A stretch of 64,000 nucleotides of DNA from an uncultured Oscillospiraceae bacterium (GCA_934573735.1 CAKTMC010000001.1:1-64000), one strand, 5' to 3'; positions 1 through 7,743 are shown, numbered from the stretch's first letter. Numbers and translations: made by a program. Notes: generated by a model not told the origin, from the sequence alone.

Positions 1-101
1 TTCTGACTTGAACCCTTTTCTGGTGCTTATTTAGCATAAGCTGTTTTCTTACATTGTTCAATTTTCAAGGTACACTCGCTCGCGCCCTTTCGGTGCGACA
101 G
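1..101 (-). other. Probable rRNA operon leader, cut by window start
   Basis: Read on the minus strand, this stretch follows a strong promoter. It contains the run TTGAAAATTGAACAATG and a GCTTAT/ATAAGC hairpin, and it has no open frame. Such TTGAAAA-TGAACAA runs are typical of rRNA operon leaders and spacers in Firmicutes. I infer that a 16S gene, or another rRNA gene, lies just left of position 1. No rRNA body is visible inside the window, so the identity rests on the leader and the promoters. Confidence 0.5.
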
Positions 102-108
102 CTCACTT

Positions 109-137
109 AATATATCACAAAGTTTTCTGTTTGTCAA
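109..137 (-). promoter_or_regulatory. Strong promoter P2 (rRNA type)
   Basis: On the minus strand TTGACA (132-137) and TATATT (109-114) are separated by exactly 17 bases. It is the second of two tandem promoters about 104 bp apart, the arrangement usual for rRNA operons. Confidence 0.7.
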
Positions 138-212
138 GAACTTTTTTCAAATCTTGTCGATTTAATTTATCGCTCTTTTCAGAAGGTCTTGCGCTCTCTC
201 AAGTGCTTGGTT

Positions 213-241
213 ACTATACCACCGTGATTTACAAATGTCAA
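213..241 (-). promoter_or_regulatory. Strong promoter P1 (rRNA type)
   Basis: On the minus strand TTGACA (236-241) and TATAGT (213-218) are 17 bases apart. It lies upstream of P2 and reads the same way, off the left edge. The rest of 1-330 is AT-rich and holds no gene I can support. Confidence 0.65.
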
Positions 242-330
242 CACTTTTTTTCGTTTTTTTCAAACTTTTTTTCGCATTCAAAATCATGTGGTTTTAAGTC
301 AGTTTTAGACACTAAATATCGAGTATTATA

Positions 331-936
331 TTATTCGTACTTAATATACTTCCCCAGTATCGGCAAGGGCTCCATTTTTCCGTCCAATGCGCTCAATAAG
401 CCCTTTATCATACAGTAAACTCTAAATAGCGTTAGCAGCCAGCCTATAGGGAATATTGCGCCTATTACATCTGCTATTGCTCCGAATACGAACAGCGCCA
501 AACCCTGCTTTGCGTGGAAGCGCGCAAAGCAGCTGTCCTTGCATAATATATACGGCAGGAAAAACAGTATGCTGAAATACGATAGCGCGGCAAGAAGCTT
601 TTGGCTCCCCTCGCTCATTCCCTTCCCGCTTTGCTGTCCCGTGTATTCTCTGGTATAATTATTCTCCTTCTCCTGCTGCTCGGCCTGACGCCTTGCCCGC
701 TCCTCCTCCGCCCAGCGGCGGTTTTCCTCCTGCCGCCTTTGGCGCTGGCGCTCAAGCTCGCGGCGCATTTCGCCGCTGCTTACTCCGGCCGCGCCTGTTT
801 TATGCTTTTTTTCATGCTCCTGCTGTGCCGCCGCAGCTCCGCCATAATTTATCTGCTCGCTCCCGTCATAGCCGCAGGCGAGGCATTTTGTCCGCCCGTC
901 GGGTATGTACGCGCCGCATCTCTTGCAGTATGCCAT
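331..936 (-). CDS. Zinc-ribbon protein with C-terminal DUF4870-like membrane domain
   Basis: A 201-residue protein. The N-terminus has a zinc ribbon with two CxxC pairs (CKRC near residue 4 and CLAC near 18). A long charged segment rich in R, E and Q (about 45-105) follows and is probably coiled coil. The last 90 residues are hydrophobic with about three membrane segments, and a RFHAKQGL motif is typical of the DUF4870/Tic20-like family of small membrane proteins. Function is unknown; the ribbon may bind partners on the cytoplasmic side. The start has a GGGAGAG ribosome site and a good promoter at 1021-1049. It appears monocistronic. Confidence 0.75.
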   Translation of the reverse strand: MAYCKRCGAYIPDGRTKCLACGYDGSEQINYGGAAAAQQEHEKKHKTGAAGVSSGEMRRELERQRQRRQEENRRWAEEERARRQAEQQEKENNYTREYTGQQSGKGMSEGSQKLLAALSYFSILFFLPYILCKDSCFARFHAKQGLALFVFGAIADVIGAIFPIGWLLTLFRVYCMIKGLLSALDGKMEPLPILGKYIKYE

Positions 937-973
937 CTCTCTCCCGCCTTATTTTTTAATTATAATTATAATT

Positions 974-1030
974 ATTATATAATTTAGTATTCGTTACTAT
1001 ATTTTCTTTTACTATACTAAATTATATAAT
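974..1030. repeat. 16-bp perfect inverted repeat overlapping a promoter
   Basis: ATTATATAATTTAGTA (974-989) is repeated as its exact reverse complement at 1015-1030, 25 bases apart. The right arm overlaps the -10 box of the zinc-ribbon gene promoter. It could be an operator or a 5' RNA hairpin. AT-rich sequence makes chance similarity easier, but a perfect 16-bp match is unlikely to be random. Confidence 0.6.
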
Positions 1031-1049
1031 ACTCCACTCTATATTTCAA
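1021..1049 (-). promoter_or_regulatory. Promoter of the zinc-ribbon membrane protein gene
   Basis: On the minus strand TTGAAA (1044-1049) and TATAAT (1021-1026) are 17 bases apart, upstream of the gene that starts at 936. Confidence 0.55.
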
Positions 1050-1050
1050 C

Positions 1051-1076
1051 AAAAATCGGGGAGGTTTTCCTCCCCG
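1051..1076 (-). terminator. Rho-independent terminator after the SleB-like gene
   Basis: On the minus strand CGGGGAGG-AAAA-CCTCCCCG is followed by ATTTTTG. It directly follows the stop codon of the cortex hydrolase gene. Confidence 0.85.
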
Positions 1077-1078
1077 GC

Positions 1079-1744
1079 TCATGCGCAAAATCTATGCTTG
1101 CCTATCGTGACTATCAAAGGTCTTGACCATATCCACTTGCTCGTCGCGGTCGCGGGATTAAAATAGTATATCGCGCCGCCGCTTGGGTCCGCGCCGTTGA
1201 GTGCGTCCTGCGCCGCACGATAGGCGCTCTCTGCTATCGGCTGGTCAAACTGCCCGTCATCAAGGCATGAGAAAGCTCCCGACTGATATACCACGCCCGA
1301 GATCGAATTTGGAAACGATGCGTGTCTTACCCTGTTCATCACCACCGCGCCGACCGCGACCTGCCCGGTATATGGCTCGCCGCGCGCCTCCGCAGATATG
1401 AGCCGCGCCAGAAGATACAAGTCCCCGGACTGAGTATCGCCCGCAGAGCCTGACTCTCCGCCGCCGTTTATGCCGAGCGCCGCCAGGGTCCCCGCACCGA
1501 CTACGCCGTCTGCGTTCAGTCCGTTTTTCTGCTGAAAGTATTTTACCGCCTTCTCGGTCGCGCTGCCGAAAACTCCGTCCACCTCGCCCGAGTAATAGCC
1601 CCAGTTTTTTAATCTTGTCTGTATCTCCGTCACCGTAGCGCCGCTTGCGCCCTTTTTATATGCATCGCCCCATGCAACGGACATCGTAAGACTCGCCGTG
1701 AGCGCTCCGAGCGCAAGCAGCACGCAAAGCCCCGTCGCCCACAT
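1079..1744 (-). CDS. sleB: Spore cortex-lytic / cell wall hydrolase, SleB family
   Basis: A 221-residue secreted protein. A signal peptide (about residues 1-26) is followed by a peptidoglycan-binding domain type 1 (about 30-90, GxxG..V..IQ..L and GVVGAGT motifs) and a Hydrolase_2 (SleB/CwlJ) domain (about 105-221) with the ARLISAEARGEP catalytic-Glu region and AVGAVVMNR. In the known family this enzyme is a lytic transglycosylase that degrades spore cortex during germination. The frame opens further upstream, but I chose the ATG at 1744 because GGAG lies just before it and a signal peptide begins there. The presence of SleB suggests a spore former, although SleB-like hydrolases also occur in vegetative cells. 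Confidence 0.85.
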   Translation of the reverse strand: MWATGLCVLLALGALTASLTMSVAWGDAYKKGASGATVTEIQTRLKNWGYYSGEVDGVFGSATEKAVKYFQQKNGLNADGVVGAGTLAALGINGGGESGSAGDTQSGDLYLLARLISAEARGEPYTGQVAVGAVVMNRVRHASFPNSISGVVYQSGAFSCLDDGQFDQPIAESAYRAAQDALNGADPSGGAIYYFNPATATSKWIWSRPLIVTIGKHRFCA

Positions 1745-1767
1745 TCTTTTTCTCCAGTTAATAATAA

Positions 1768-1802
1768 CACCCCCACAAGCTTTCCGATAGTTTGTGGGGG
1801 TG
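1768..1802 (-). terminator. Hairpin between the FMN-binding gene and sleB
   Basis: CACCCCCACAA (1768-1778) pairs perfectly with 1792-1802. Read leftward it is followed by TTATTAT, a weak U tract. It probably ends the oxidase-family gene. Because it sits only 24 bases before the sleB start, it may instead act as a partial terminator with read-through. Confidence 0.6.
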
Positions 1803-1827
1803 CGGCATTTTTTATTCTGTTCTATTA

Positions 1828-2220
1828 TCAGAACTTGCAGCTCACGGGCGGCTCCGTAAAGGAGTAAAGCGTTGCAGTGACGTTGCGAAGATACCAAACC
1901 TCGGTGTTGCCGTCGTCCGGGGAGTACTTGGACTTGAGTGAGGGATATGCCTCGAGCATACTCACTCTTGCCTCGCGGTCATCATCCTCGGCCGCAGTCG
2001 CCTCAAGACGCAGCCACTTTTCACCCCGTATTGCGCAAATTTCAAGCTTTGGGTTTTTATGAAGCTGGCGGGAAACCGACTTGCTCTTGCCGGTCTGGAT
2101 ATAGAGGCGATTATTATACATATTTATAGTACCGAAGGGGCGCACACGCGGCTGCCCATCGTCAGATGTGGCGAGGAAATATGTCCCGCAGTCCTTCAGA
2201 AACTGATATATTTCTTCCAT
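1828..2220 (-). CDS. Pyridoxamine 5'-phosphate oxidase family FMN-binding protein
   Basis: A 130-residue single-domain protein of the split-barrel flavin-binding fold. Visible hallmarks are the ATSDDGQPRVRPFG strand, the YIQTGKSKSVSRQL segment (FMN phosphate contacts in this family) and a C-terminal LYSF strand. Members bind FMN or F420 and reduce small substrates such as nitroimidazoles, or act in general redox chemistry. The substrate cannot be told from sequence. It lies upstream of sleB on the same strand and starts at ATG 2220. Confidence 0.8.
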   Translation of the reverse strand: MEEIYQFLKDCGTYFLATSDDGQPRVRPFGTINMYNNRLYIQTGKSKSVSRQLHKNPKLEICAIRGEKWLRLEATAAEDDDREARVSMLEAYPSLKSKYSPDDGNTEVWYLRNVTATLYSFTEPPVSCKF

Positions 2221-2330
2221 GCTTTCAAACCTTTCGTATCACAATTATAAAGCTCTTATACAATATTGATATGCTGCACAAGTTTAGCTTTAATTTTAAC
2301 TCTTATCCGCCCTAAATACAAGCTGTTTTG

Positions 2331-2359
2331 TTGACTTTTTTGTAAACACGCGATAGAAT
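2331..2359 (+). promoter_or_regulatory. Promoter of mntP
   Basis: TTGACT (2331-2336) and TAGAAT (2354-2359) with a 17-base spacer. The leader before the ATG is only about 25 bases, too short for a manganese riboswitch. Confidence 0.7.
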
Positions 2360-2391
2360 ATTAAAACTTTCCGAAAAAGAGGTCATTTCAC

Positions 2392-2955
2392 ATGAACTTT
2401 ATAGAGCTTTTCCTGATTGCCGTCGGGCTGAGCATGGACGCCTTCGCAGTGTCCGTGTGCAAGGGACTCAGCGTTAAAAGGCTCAGCCCGAAGCACGCGC
2501 TGCTTGTCGGCATATACTTCGGCGGCTTCCAGTTTCTCATGCCCGTCATCGGTTATCTTCTCGGCTTCAGGTTTGAGCATATCATCACGAATATCGACCA
2601 TTGGATAGCCTTTGTGCTTCTCGCCTTCATCGGCGGCAGCATGATAAAGGAGTCCTTCGGCAAATCGGAGGAGCTAAACGACGATTTCTCGTTTAAGACC
2701 ATGCTCATGATGGCGGTCGCCACGAGCATTGACGCGCTTGCCGTCGGCATCACCTTTGCCTTTCTCAGCGTCCGCATCCTGCCCGCGGCGGGGCTCATCG
2801 GCATCACTACCTTTATTATATCCGGCGCCGGCATATACATAGGCAATGTATTCGGCGCAAAATACAAATCCAAGGCGGAGCTTGCGGGCGGAGTTATCCT
2901 CATCCTCATCGGAGTGAAGATACTGCTTGAGCATCTCGGCATAATAAGCTTTTGA
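2392..2955 (+). CDS. mntP: Manganese efflux pump MntP
   Basis: A 187-residue inner-membrane protein with six predicted helices in two related halves, matching the usual MntP length of about 190. Each half has the family's acidic motif: [10 protein letters not shown] near residue 14 and [10 protein letters not shown] near 108. These aspartates are needed for Mn(II) export in the characterised E. coli protein. The gene has its own promoter and terminator, so it is a single-gene unit. A yybP-ykoY manganese riboswitch, common on this family, is not present here. Confidence 0.92.
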   Translation: MNFIELFLIAVGLSMDAFAVSVCKGLSVKRLSPKHALLVGIYFGGFQFLMPVIGYLLGFRFEHIITNIDHWIAFVLLAFIGGSMIKESFGKSEELNDDFSFKTMLMMAVATSIDALAVGITFAFLSVRILPAAGLIGITTFIISGAGIYIGNVFGAKYKSKAELAGGVILILIGVKILLEHLGIISF

Positions 2956-2964
2956 TTTCACTCT

Positions 2965-2993
2965 CCCGTCGGTGCGTCCGGCGGGATTTTTTT
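2965..2993 (+). terminator. Terminator after mntP
   Basis: CCCGTCGG-TGCGT-CCGGCGGG followed by A and seven T. Confidence 0.85.
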
Positions 2994-3042
2994 GCCGAAA
3001 TTCTTAAAATTTGGAGTGAGCGCCCATATTCCGACAAAAAAT

Positions 3043-3072
3043 ATACAAATTTGATACAAGTCGGTGTATAAT
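3043..3072 (+). promoter_or_regulatory. Two-component operon promoter with ATACAA direct repeats
   Basis: ATACAA occurs at 3043-3048 and 3054-3059, exactly 11 bp apart, the spacing used by OmpR/PhoB regulators. A TATAAT -10 box (3067-3072) follows with no recognisable -35 box at the right distance. This suggests an activator-dependent, probably autoregulated promoter. The same repeat precedes the carboxypeptidase gene at 5983-5999. Confidence 0.5.
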
Positions 3073-3094
3073 CGCTATGTAAAGGAGTGAGAGC

Positions 3095-3748
3095 ATGATA
3101 CGCATTCTCATCGTGGAGGACGAAAAGCCGATTTCGGAGCTTATGCGCCTTAGTCTCAGCAAGGCGGGCTATAGCTGTCACTGCGCCTATGACGGTGCGC
3201 AGGCGGCGGATATACTTGAGCGCGAGAACTTTGACCTTGTGCTGCTTGACGTAATGCTGCCGAAGTACAGCGGCTTTGAGCTTATGGAATATATTCGCCC
3301 CGGCGGAACTCCGGTCATTTTTATTACCGCGCGAAACTCCGTGGACGACCGGGTTAAAGGGCTGCGCATGGGTGCGGAGGACTACATAGTAAAGCCCTTC
3401 GAGGTCATCGAGCTGCTTGCCCGCGTCGAGGTCGTGCTGCGCCGCTGTCAGAAAACCGACGAGCATATAAGCTGCGGAGAGCTTGAGATAGACCTGCGCT
3501 CGATGCAGGTGCGCCGCGGCGGAGAGATAATAGAGCTCACCAAGACCGAATGGGAGCTTATGCTGCTGTTCGTGCGCAATCGCGGCGCGGCGCTCTACCG
3601 CGACACGATATATGAGCGCGTCTGGGGCGGAGAGTACCCGGTCGGCAGCCGCGTGGTCGATCTGCACATTCAGCGTCTGCGCCGTAAAATCGGCTGGGAG
3701 GATAAGCTCCGCACGGTAAACCGCGTGGGCTACAGGCTTGAGCCTTAA
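3095..3748 (+). CDS. OmpR/PhoB-family response regulator
   Basis: A 217-residue two-domain regulator. The receiver domain (1-115) has the acidic pair at E8-D9, phospho-acceptor D52 in LLDVMLP, T78 and the YIVKPFE lysine near 100. The C-terminal winged helix (about 125-217) carries the usual TKTEWELMLLF and VVDLHIQRLRRKI motifs. It pairs with the kinase beginning 23 bases downstream. The ribosome site AAGGAG lies 9 bases before ATG. Likely targets are its own promoter and the VanY-type gene, through the shared 11-bp repeats. It resembles VanR/PhoP-type regulators of the cell envelope, but the signal is unknown. Confidence 0.93.
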   Translation: MIRILIVEDEKPISELMRLSLSKAGYSCHCAYDGAQAADILERENFDLVLLDVMLPKYSGFELMEYIRPGGTPVIFITARNSVDDRVKGLRMGAEDYIVKPFEVIELLARVEVVLRRCQKTDEHISCGELEIDLRSMQVRRGGEIIELTKTEWELMLLFVRNRGAALYRDTIYERVWGGEYPVGSRVVDLHIQRLRRKIGWEDKLRTVNRVGYRLEP

Positions 3749-3771
3749 TTATTTTATCGGGGAGAGCAGGC

Positions 3772-5172
3772 TTGAAATTTCGTATTAAAATCACGATAGC
3801 TATGATATGGCTCCTGACGCTGGCCTTCGGCGTCGGCGGGAGTCTGCTTATCGCGCTCAATTTTTCCGCTACCCTTGAGCGAGAGAAGTCCGCCGCGCTC
3901 TCGTCGCACCGTATGCTGCTCAGCGCGCTGCAAATCGTCGATGAGGTTGGCGCGGACCCCGAGCACGAGGAGCTTGCCGACACGCTTGCCCAGCTTGACT
4001 CGCAGGACTGGACGGGGCTTTCGATGCTCAGCCTGCAGGGCCCCGACGGGCTTATATACTTCTCCGGCGACCGCGATATAGACGCCTTTGTGCAGCTTGT
4101 GCCCGAGGAGGGGATGTGCCGCATGACCATCGTTCGCGGCGGCAGCGGCAGCAGATATATTCGCCTGACCTCGGCGTTTCGCTCCGGGCAGGACACGCTT
4201 GTTCTCGACCAGTGCAGCAGCGTAAGCAATGCATATGCCGACCGCGCCGGGCAGCTAAAAATCTATCGCCGGGTCTTTGTCGCCGTCGTCGTTTTGGGCG
4301 GCGCTCTGAGCTGGCTTCTGGCAAGCTGGCTCACCCGCCCGCTCACCGCGCTCTCCCACGCCTCGCGCCGCTTTGCAGCCGGCGACCTCGACTACCGCGA
4401 GACCGTCCGCTCCGACGATGAGCTGGGGCGCTTGACCGCGGACTTCAACTCCATGGCGGATAAGCTTGCCGCGAATATCCATGAGCTTCAGGACGCCGCC
4501 GCAAGGCAGGAGAGCTTTATGGGGAGCTTTGCGCACGAAATGAAAAATCCCATGACCTCTATAATCGGCTACGCGGAGCTTATCCGCTCACAGCTCTTGA
4601 CCCCCGAGGAGGAGCAGGACGCGGCAAATTATATCTTCTCCGAGGGCAAGCGCCTTGAAAGTCTGTCCTTTAAGCTGCTGGACATTCTTGTGCTCAAGAA
4701 AAAATCCGCCGATTTGCAGCCGGTCAGCCCCTCACAGCTCATCGGCAGCACGGTAGAGCACCTGCGCCGCGTCTACGCCGAGAAAAACATCGTGCTGCAA
4801 TGCCGCTGCGAGGAGGGGCTATGTATGCTGGAGCCGGATCTGGTCAAGTCCCTGCTTGTAAATCTGCTGGATAACGCGCGCAAAGCCATGGACGCGGGCG
4901 GCAATATCTATATCGTCTCCGAAATGCTGCCCGACGGCTGCCGCATCCGCGTGCTCGACACCGGGCGCGGAATTCCGCAGGAGGAGATATCGCACATAAC
5001 CGAGGCCTTTTACCGTGTGGATAAGTCCCGCTCCCGCGCACAGGGCGGCGTCGGGCTCGGTCTGTCGCTGTGCAATGAGATAGTGCGTCTGCATAAGGGC
5101 ACGATGAGCTTTGCAAGCCGAGTCGGCAACGGCACCTGCGTCACGGTCGAGCTGAGAGGAGGCGCGGTATGA
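3772..5172 (+). CDS. Sensor histidine kinase, HAMP-HisKA-HATPase
   Basis: A 466-residue membrane kinase starting at a TTG codon with GGGGAGAG upstream. Order: N-terminal membrane helix (about 5-30), extracellular sensor domain (about 31-160), second helix (about 165-188), HAMP (about 190-240), HisKA with catalytic H255 in FAHEMKNP, and HATPase_c with the N box (NLLDNARKA), G1 (LDTGRGIP) and G2 (GVGLGLSL). It autophosphorylates and passes phosphate to the adjacent regulator. The sensor domain resembles no family I recognise. Its stop overlaps the next gene by four bases (ATGA), so the three genes are coupled. Confidence 0.93.
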   Translation: MKFRIKITIAMIWLLTLAFGVGGSLLIALNFSATLEREKSAALSSHRMLLSALQIVDEVGADPEHEELADTLAQLDSQDWTGLSMLSLQGPDGLIYFSGDRDIDAFVQLVPEEGMCRMTIVRGGSGSRYIRLTSAFRSGQDTLVLDQCSSVSNAYADRAGQLKIYRRVFVAVVVLGGALSWLLASWLTRPLTALSHASRRFAAGDLDYRETVRSDDELGRLTADFNSMADKLAANIHELQDAAARQESFMGSFAHEMKNPMTSIIGYAELIRSQLLTPEEEQDAANYIFSEGKRLESLSFKLLDILVLKKKSADLQPVSPSQLIGSTVEHLRRVYAEKNIVLQCRCEEGLCMLEPDLVKSLLVNLLDNARKAMDAGGNIYIVSEMLPDGCRIRVLDTGRGIPQEEISHITEAFYRVDKSRSRAQGGVGLGLSLCNEIVRLHKGTMSFASRVGNGTCVTVELRGGAV

Positions 5173-5972
5173 AAAAGAAGAATATTTTCTCCTTGCTTAC
5201 GCATCGGCGCTTCTTCCCGCTGCTCATGATAGCCCTCGCCCTTGCGGTGGGACTCATGCTGCCCTCGGCGGTGCTTGCGGTGCAGGGCGCGCGGCTTGAG
5301 AAATCGGACGCACAGCTTCCGACCGGTATTTCTCTGAGCAGGCAGAGCAGTGAGGCGGCAAAGCTGAGCTTTATGAGCAGGCTTTACAGCACCGTAAAGA
5401 GCGGCGAGGGCGAGGAGCTTGAGCTGAGCCGTGGCAGATACATGACCGCAGAGCAGGCCAAGGAGCAGCTTTCGGAGCTCAAGACCATTGCCGAGGCGGC
5501 AGGGCTCAGATACGAGGCGCCGCCCGACTCCGCCAAAAGCTCCGCCACGCCTACGCTTGTGCTTCTCAGCGACAAGTACGGCATGACCTCCTCGATAATC
5601 TGGGTCGTGCAGTTTTTATGGGACGATAAGGAGCTCAGCTTCATAGTCGATGATGAGACCGGCATGCTTTGCTCCGGCTATGCCTTCTTCGGCGGCACGC
5701 AGTACGAGACGGCCTACGACTCCGCCGGTGCCGATGCGCAGCAGGCCGAAAACGCCTCACCCGGTCAGCCATACGACGCCGAAATAATGGCGCAGCGTCT
5801 CGGGGAAGCGCTATGCCGCAGCTACGGCTTCGAGACCGTCAGCACTGAGATAATGCTGAACTATTCCCTTGACTATTACGCAGACCTTATTATAAGCTTT
5901 ATCCACGACGGCAGCGTCATAAGCATTTTCAACGTCTATTTTGAGGGGAACGGCTGGAGCTTCGGCATATAA
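5169..5972 (+). CDS. Unknown membrane-anchored protein of the two-component operon
   Basis: A 267-residue protein with a basic N-terminus and a single hydrophobic segment (about residues 15-38) that anchors or exports it; the rest is predicted to lie outside the cell. I recognise no family. A central segment (residues 75-105) could form a helix, followed by two beta-rich parts of similar style. The ATG overlaps the kinase stop by four bases, so it is translationally coupled and probably part of signal sensing, for example an accessory regulator of the kinase. No catalytic motif is visible. Confidence 0.6.
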   Translation: MKKKNIFSLLTHRRFFPLLMIALALAVGLMLPSAVLAVQGARLEKSDAQLPTGISLSRQSSEAAKLSFMSRLYSTVKSGEGEELELSRGRYMTAEQAKEQLSELKTIAEAAGLRYEAPPDSAKSSATPTLVLLSDKYGMTSSIIWVVQFLWDDKELSFIVDDETGMLCSGYAFFGGTQYETAYDSAGADAQQAENASPGQPYDAEIMAQRLGEALCRSYGFETVSTEIMLNYSLDYYADLIISFIHDGSVISIFNVYFEGNGWSFGI

Positions 5973-5982
5973 ATTAAAAACG

Positions 5983-6032
5983 ATACAAAAACGATACGAA
6001 AAATTGACCCGAACTATGCACCGGCGTTTTAT
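5983..6032 (+). promoter_or_regulatory. Promoter and likely regulator site before the VanY-type gene
   Basis: ATACAA (5983-5988) and ATACGA (5994-5999) repeat with 11-bp phase, matching the site in front of the response regulator gene. They sit just upstream of TTGACC (6004-6009) and TTTTAT (6027-6032), 17 bases apart. This is the position expected for an activating OmpR-family dimer. Confidence 0.45.
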
Positions 6033-6065
6033 CATGACGGCATCACAACGAAAGGAAGTCATGAT

Positions 6066-6794
6066 ATGGACGTTTGTGACGCGATTTACTATCCTATGAA
6101 AAACAAAGGCAGCACCCAAGCCCTGAAAACAAAAAAGCGTCGTCTGCGCGGTTTTATCATAATCCCCATTCTGCTGGCGCTGCTCATACTCGCAGCGAGG
6201 ATATACGGCATGGGCAGCCCCGGCCGGGACGCGGAGCTTCTGACGCTCGTAAATCCGTGGAACTCGATGCCGGAGGGCTATGTGCCGCAGCTATACACGC
6301 TCTCCGACGGGCAGCAGGTGGATCGCCGCTGCTATGACGATTTGATGCTCATGCTCGACGACTGCCGCGCCGCCGGGAATTCGCCCTATATATGCTCGGC
6401 ATACCGCACATGGGACAAGCAGCAGGCGCTCTTTGACAACAAAATTCAGCGTCTTGAAAACGAGGGCATGGACGCGGAGACGGCGCGCATCGAGGCGGCA
6501 AAGGTCGTCGCCGTGCCGGGCACAAGCGAGCACCAGCTCGGTCTTGCTCTGGACATCATCGACTCCGGCTACACAAATCTTGACGAGGGTCAGGAGGACA
6601 CCGCAACGCAGCAGTGGCTCATGGCGCACTCATGGCGCTACGGCTTTATTCTTCGCTATCCGAACGGCACGACGGATATCACCGGCATAATATATGAGCC
6701 CTGGCACTACCGCTATGTCGGGCGCACCGCGGCAAAGCAGATACATGAGCTCGGCGTGACCCTTGAGGAATACATAGATATGTTTTATGAATAG
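6066..6794 (+). CDS. D-alanyl-D-alanine carboxypeptidase, VanY/LAS family
   Basis: A 242-residue protein with an N-terminal membrane anchor (about residues 25-48) and a peptidase_M15B domain. Zinc-site motifs are visible: SxHxxGxxxD as TSEHQLGLALDI near 155 and the final PWHYRYVG with its zinc-binding His. YICSAYRTWDKQQ is also typical. It should trim the terminal D-Ala from peptidoglycan stem peptides outside the cell. The ATG at 6066 has AAAGGAAG 7 bases upstream. An ATG at 6061 would encode only 12 residues and overlaps an internal ATG at 6096. The gene has its own promoter with repeats matching the two-component promoter. No vanH/vanA ligase genes are nearby, so this is wall maintenance rather than a resistance cluster. 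Confidence 0.88.
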   Translation: MDVCDAIYYPMKNKGSTQALKTKKRRLRGFIIIPILLALLILAARIYGMGSPGRDAELLTLVNPWNSMPEGYVPQLYTLSDGQQVDRRCYDDLMLMLDDCRAAGNSPYICSAYRTWDKQQALFDNKIQRLENEGMDAETARIEAAKVVAVPGTSEHQLGLALDIIDSGYTNLDEGQEDTATQQWLMAHSWRYGFILRYPNGTTDITGIIYEPWHYRYVGRTAAKQIHELGVTLEEYIDMFYE

Positions 6795-6798
6795 CTTG

Positions 6799-6839
6799 AA
6801 CAGCCCGCCAGAGATGCTGACATCTCAGGCGGGCTGTTT
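6799..6839. terminator. Bidirectional terminator between convergent genes
   Basis: AACAGCCCGCC pairs with GGCGGGCTGTT, with an inner GAGATG/CATCTC stem. It lies between the carboxypeptidase gene and the CDF exporter gene, which converge. Confidence 0.85.
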
Positions 6840-6852
6840 CTACTATTATATA

Positions 6853-7743
6853 TTATTTTTCTTCCGGAGTCTCCGTCACGGGGTTTTCGTGTATCATGAT
6901 ATGCTTTATTTCCGGGTCAAGCCCCTCGACCGCGTCATGTACACGCTCGGCTATCTCATGGGCATCGTGCAGGCTTATCCTGCCGTCCACGCCGATTTCC
7001 GCGTCAATATATATCTTGTTGCCGAACTTGCGCGTTTGCAGCTTATCTACGCGCTCAACGCCGTCCTGCGCGGCTATAAAGTCATGCAGCTTCTTCTCAT
7101 ATTCCGGGCTGCAAGCCGTATCGAGCATTTTATCTATCGCGTCCTTGAGTATATCGTATGCCACCTTGAGTATGCACAGGCATATGGCAACGCAGGCAAT
7201 AGGCTCCATGACCGGTACGCCGAGCATCGCCCCGCCTATACCGATGAGCGAGCCGACCGAGGACAGCGCATCGGAGCGGTGATGCCATGCATCCGCCATA
7301 AACGCCGAGGAATTGAGCTTCTTCGCGTAATGGCGAGTGTACCAGAACATACTCTCCTTGACCGCGATGGACACTATCGCCGCTGCGAGCGCTATCGCCG
7401 AGGGCACGGCAAGCGTTTCATAATGCCCCGCCGCGATTTGCTTCACGCCGTTAAGCCCTATGCCAAAGCCCGTCACGAGCAGGATAATCCCCAGTATCAT
7501 CGACGCTACACATTCAAGCCTGTCATGCCCGTAGGGGTGATCCTGATCCGGGGCCTTCTGTGAGATACGCACCCCGATATATGCAACCAGCGTTGCAAAC
7601 ACGTCCGACAGCGAATGTACCGCGTCCGACACCATGGCTCCCGAGCGTCCGGCGATACCGGCGTAGAGCTTGAATACCACAAGCGCAATGTTGCCGACTA
7701 TCCCGACCGCGGAAAGACGGTTGATTATTTTCTTCTCGTTCAT
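6853..7743 (-). CDS. Cation diffusion facilitator metal exporter
   Basis: A 296-residue CDF transporter. Six membrane helices (about 10-215) carry the metal-site motifs SDAVHSLSD (about residue 39) and DAWHHRSD (about 150), then comes a cytoplasmic dimerisation domain (about 215-290). CDF proteins export divalent metals such as Zn, Co, Ni, Fe or Mn using proton antiport. The start is placed at ATG 7743, which has AGGGAG upstream; an earlier in-frame ATG at 7851 lies inside the riboswitch. A czcD/NiCo-type riboswitch with an intrinsic terminator lies directly upstream, pointing to transition-metal control and to Co/Ni or Fe(II) as cargo. Confidence 0.92.
   Translation of the reverse strand: MNEKKIINRLSAVGIVGNIALVVFKLYAGIAGRSGAMVSDAVHSLSDVFATLVAYIGVRISQKAPDQDHPYGHDRLECVASMILGIILLVTGFGIGLNGVKQIAAGHYETLAVPSAIALAAAIVSIAVKESMFWYTRHYAKKLNSSAFMADAWHHRSDALSSVGSLIGIGGAMLGVPVMEPIACVAICLCILKVAYDILKDAIDKMLDTACSPEYEKKLHDFIAAQDGVERVDKLQTRKFGNKIYIDAEIGVDGRISLHDAHEIAERVHDAVEGLDPEIKHIMIHENPVTETPEEK

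Noticed and set aside
2221..2391. Manganese (yybP-ykoY) riboswitch before mntP
   Set aside because: The transcribed leader is only about 25 bases and the conserved motifs of the class are absent.
6061..6099. Twelve-codon leader peptide before the VanY-type gene
   Set aside because: The ATG at 6061 is only two bases from the ribosome site, while the ATG at 6066 is well placed. The short frame is probably accidental.
3095..6794. Vancomycin-resistance gene cluster
   Set aside because: Only a regulator, a kinase and a VanY-like peptidase are present. The ligase, dehydrogenase and dipeptidase genes (vanA, vanH, vanX type) are missing.
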